Origin: Heliocidaris tuberculata
Lineage: Eukaryota > Echinodermata > Echinoidea > Camarodonta > Echinometridae
Length of the DNA stretch: 64,000 nucleotides
Direction of reading: 5' to 3'
NCBI GenBank assembly: GCA_025618425.1
Contig: CM046848.1
Coordinates: 25,420,116-25,484,115, forward strand
A model generated the notes under the pieces. That model saw only the letters and a program-made list of their open reading frames with translations, did not search any database and had not been told where the DNA came from. Shown piece after piece: positions 63,850-64,000 of this stretch. The position numbers and the translations under genes were made by a program. Within the stretch, counting starts at the first letter, position 1, and every line of letters starts with the position of its first letter.

Positions 63850-64000
63850 TGGCCGACAAGACACCTACACTAAAGGAAGATAAGCAAGTTCACCCAACCT
63901 GGTCGTCCAGAGGATGGAAGCGATGGGTCATACTGGCGGGTATCTTCTTTGTGTCTACCTTCAAAGTAGGGTCAACCAGGACACTTTCTCTCTTCCTAGT
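63850..64000 (+). CDS. SLC16 (monocarboxylate transporter)-like, first coding exon, partial
   Basis: Follows a 'gtctttcag' acceptor and runs open to the window end. With an A from the previous exon it reads M-A-D-K-T-P-T-L-K-E-D, then 'RGWKRWVILAGIFFVSTFKV', 'GSTRTLSLFLV'. A short charged N-terminus, then G-W-x-x-W-V into TM1 and ending 'R-T-x-x-x-F-L/F-V', is the MCT/SLC16 pattern (proton-coupled or related solute transport across the plasma membrane). The rest lies outside, so subfamily and substrate cannot be judged. Confidence 0.7.

Noticed and set aside
241..64000. CRISPR arrays, bacterial operons, rRNA
   Set aside because: The sequence is animal genomic DNA; the regular repeats found have unit sizes and variation of micro- or minisatellites, and no rRNA blocks are seen.

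Overview
The window is animal genomic DNA. It is visibly AT-rich and gene-sparse, with short exons in long introns, many simple repeats, and dozens of small inverted-repeat transposons, SINE-like and LINE pieces. Several signs point to a marine deuterostome, most likely a sea urchin: tRNA-derived SINEs with a 'gagcgctatataa...(ATT)n' tail, a Penelope-like GIY-YIG fragment, L1/Tx1 and CR1-like reverse transcriptases, abundant poly(G)/poly(C) runs, and lineage-type rhodopsin-like receptors. Species is an inference; no search was run.

Layout. 1-1721: the last two exons (+) of an MVB12-type ESCRT-I subunit (UMA domain). 1722-12300: no convincing gene, only tandem repeats and MITEs. 12355-13065: a 0.7-kb polypurine tract. 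13230-14549: the 3' part of a Penelope-like retroelement between two long (TA)n arrays. 14550-19860: repeats only. 19933-21234: an intronless gene for a basic, low-complexity 433-residue protein of unknown function. 21235-28960: no gene seen.

28965-38832: a three-exon class A GPCR on the minus strand (405 aa). Its 7.7-kb first intron holds, on the plus strand, two complete tandem two-exon GPCR genes (32497-33942, 290 aa; 35196-37222, 288 aa). They are close paralogs of each other and lack the DRY motif and the proline of NPxxY. This nested receptor cluster is the most unusual gene arrangement in the window.

44159-55893: a complete seven-exon MFS transporter gene (+, 533 aa, spinster-like). 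Its intron 2 holds two L1/Tx1-type LINE copies on the minus strand, one with an open frame and one decayed and split by a 423-bp MITE. 58305-59345: a CR1-like LINE remnant split by a 591-bp MITE. 63850-64000: the first coding exon of an SLC16 (monocarboxylate transporter)-like gene running off the window. A candidate non-coding first exon ends near 60173, and joining the two creates the start codon across the splice site.

The genes share no pathway. They are ordinary cell-biology genes (ESCRT-I, receptors, transporters) in a repeat-rich region. At least 12 different inverted-repeat element families are recognisable, many present two to four times, and several nested insertions give relative ages.
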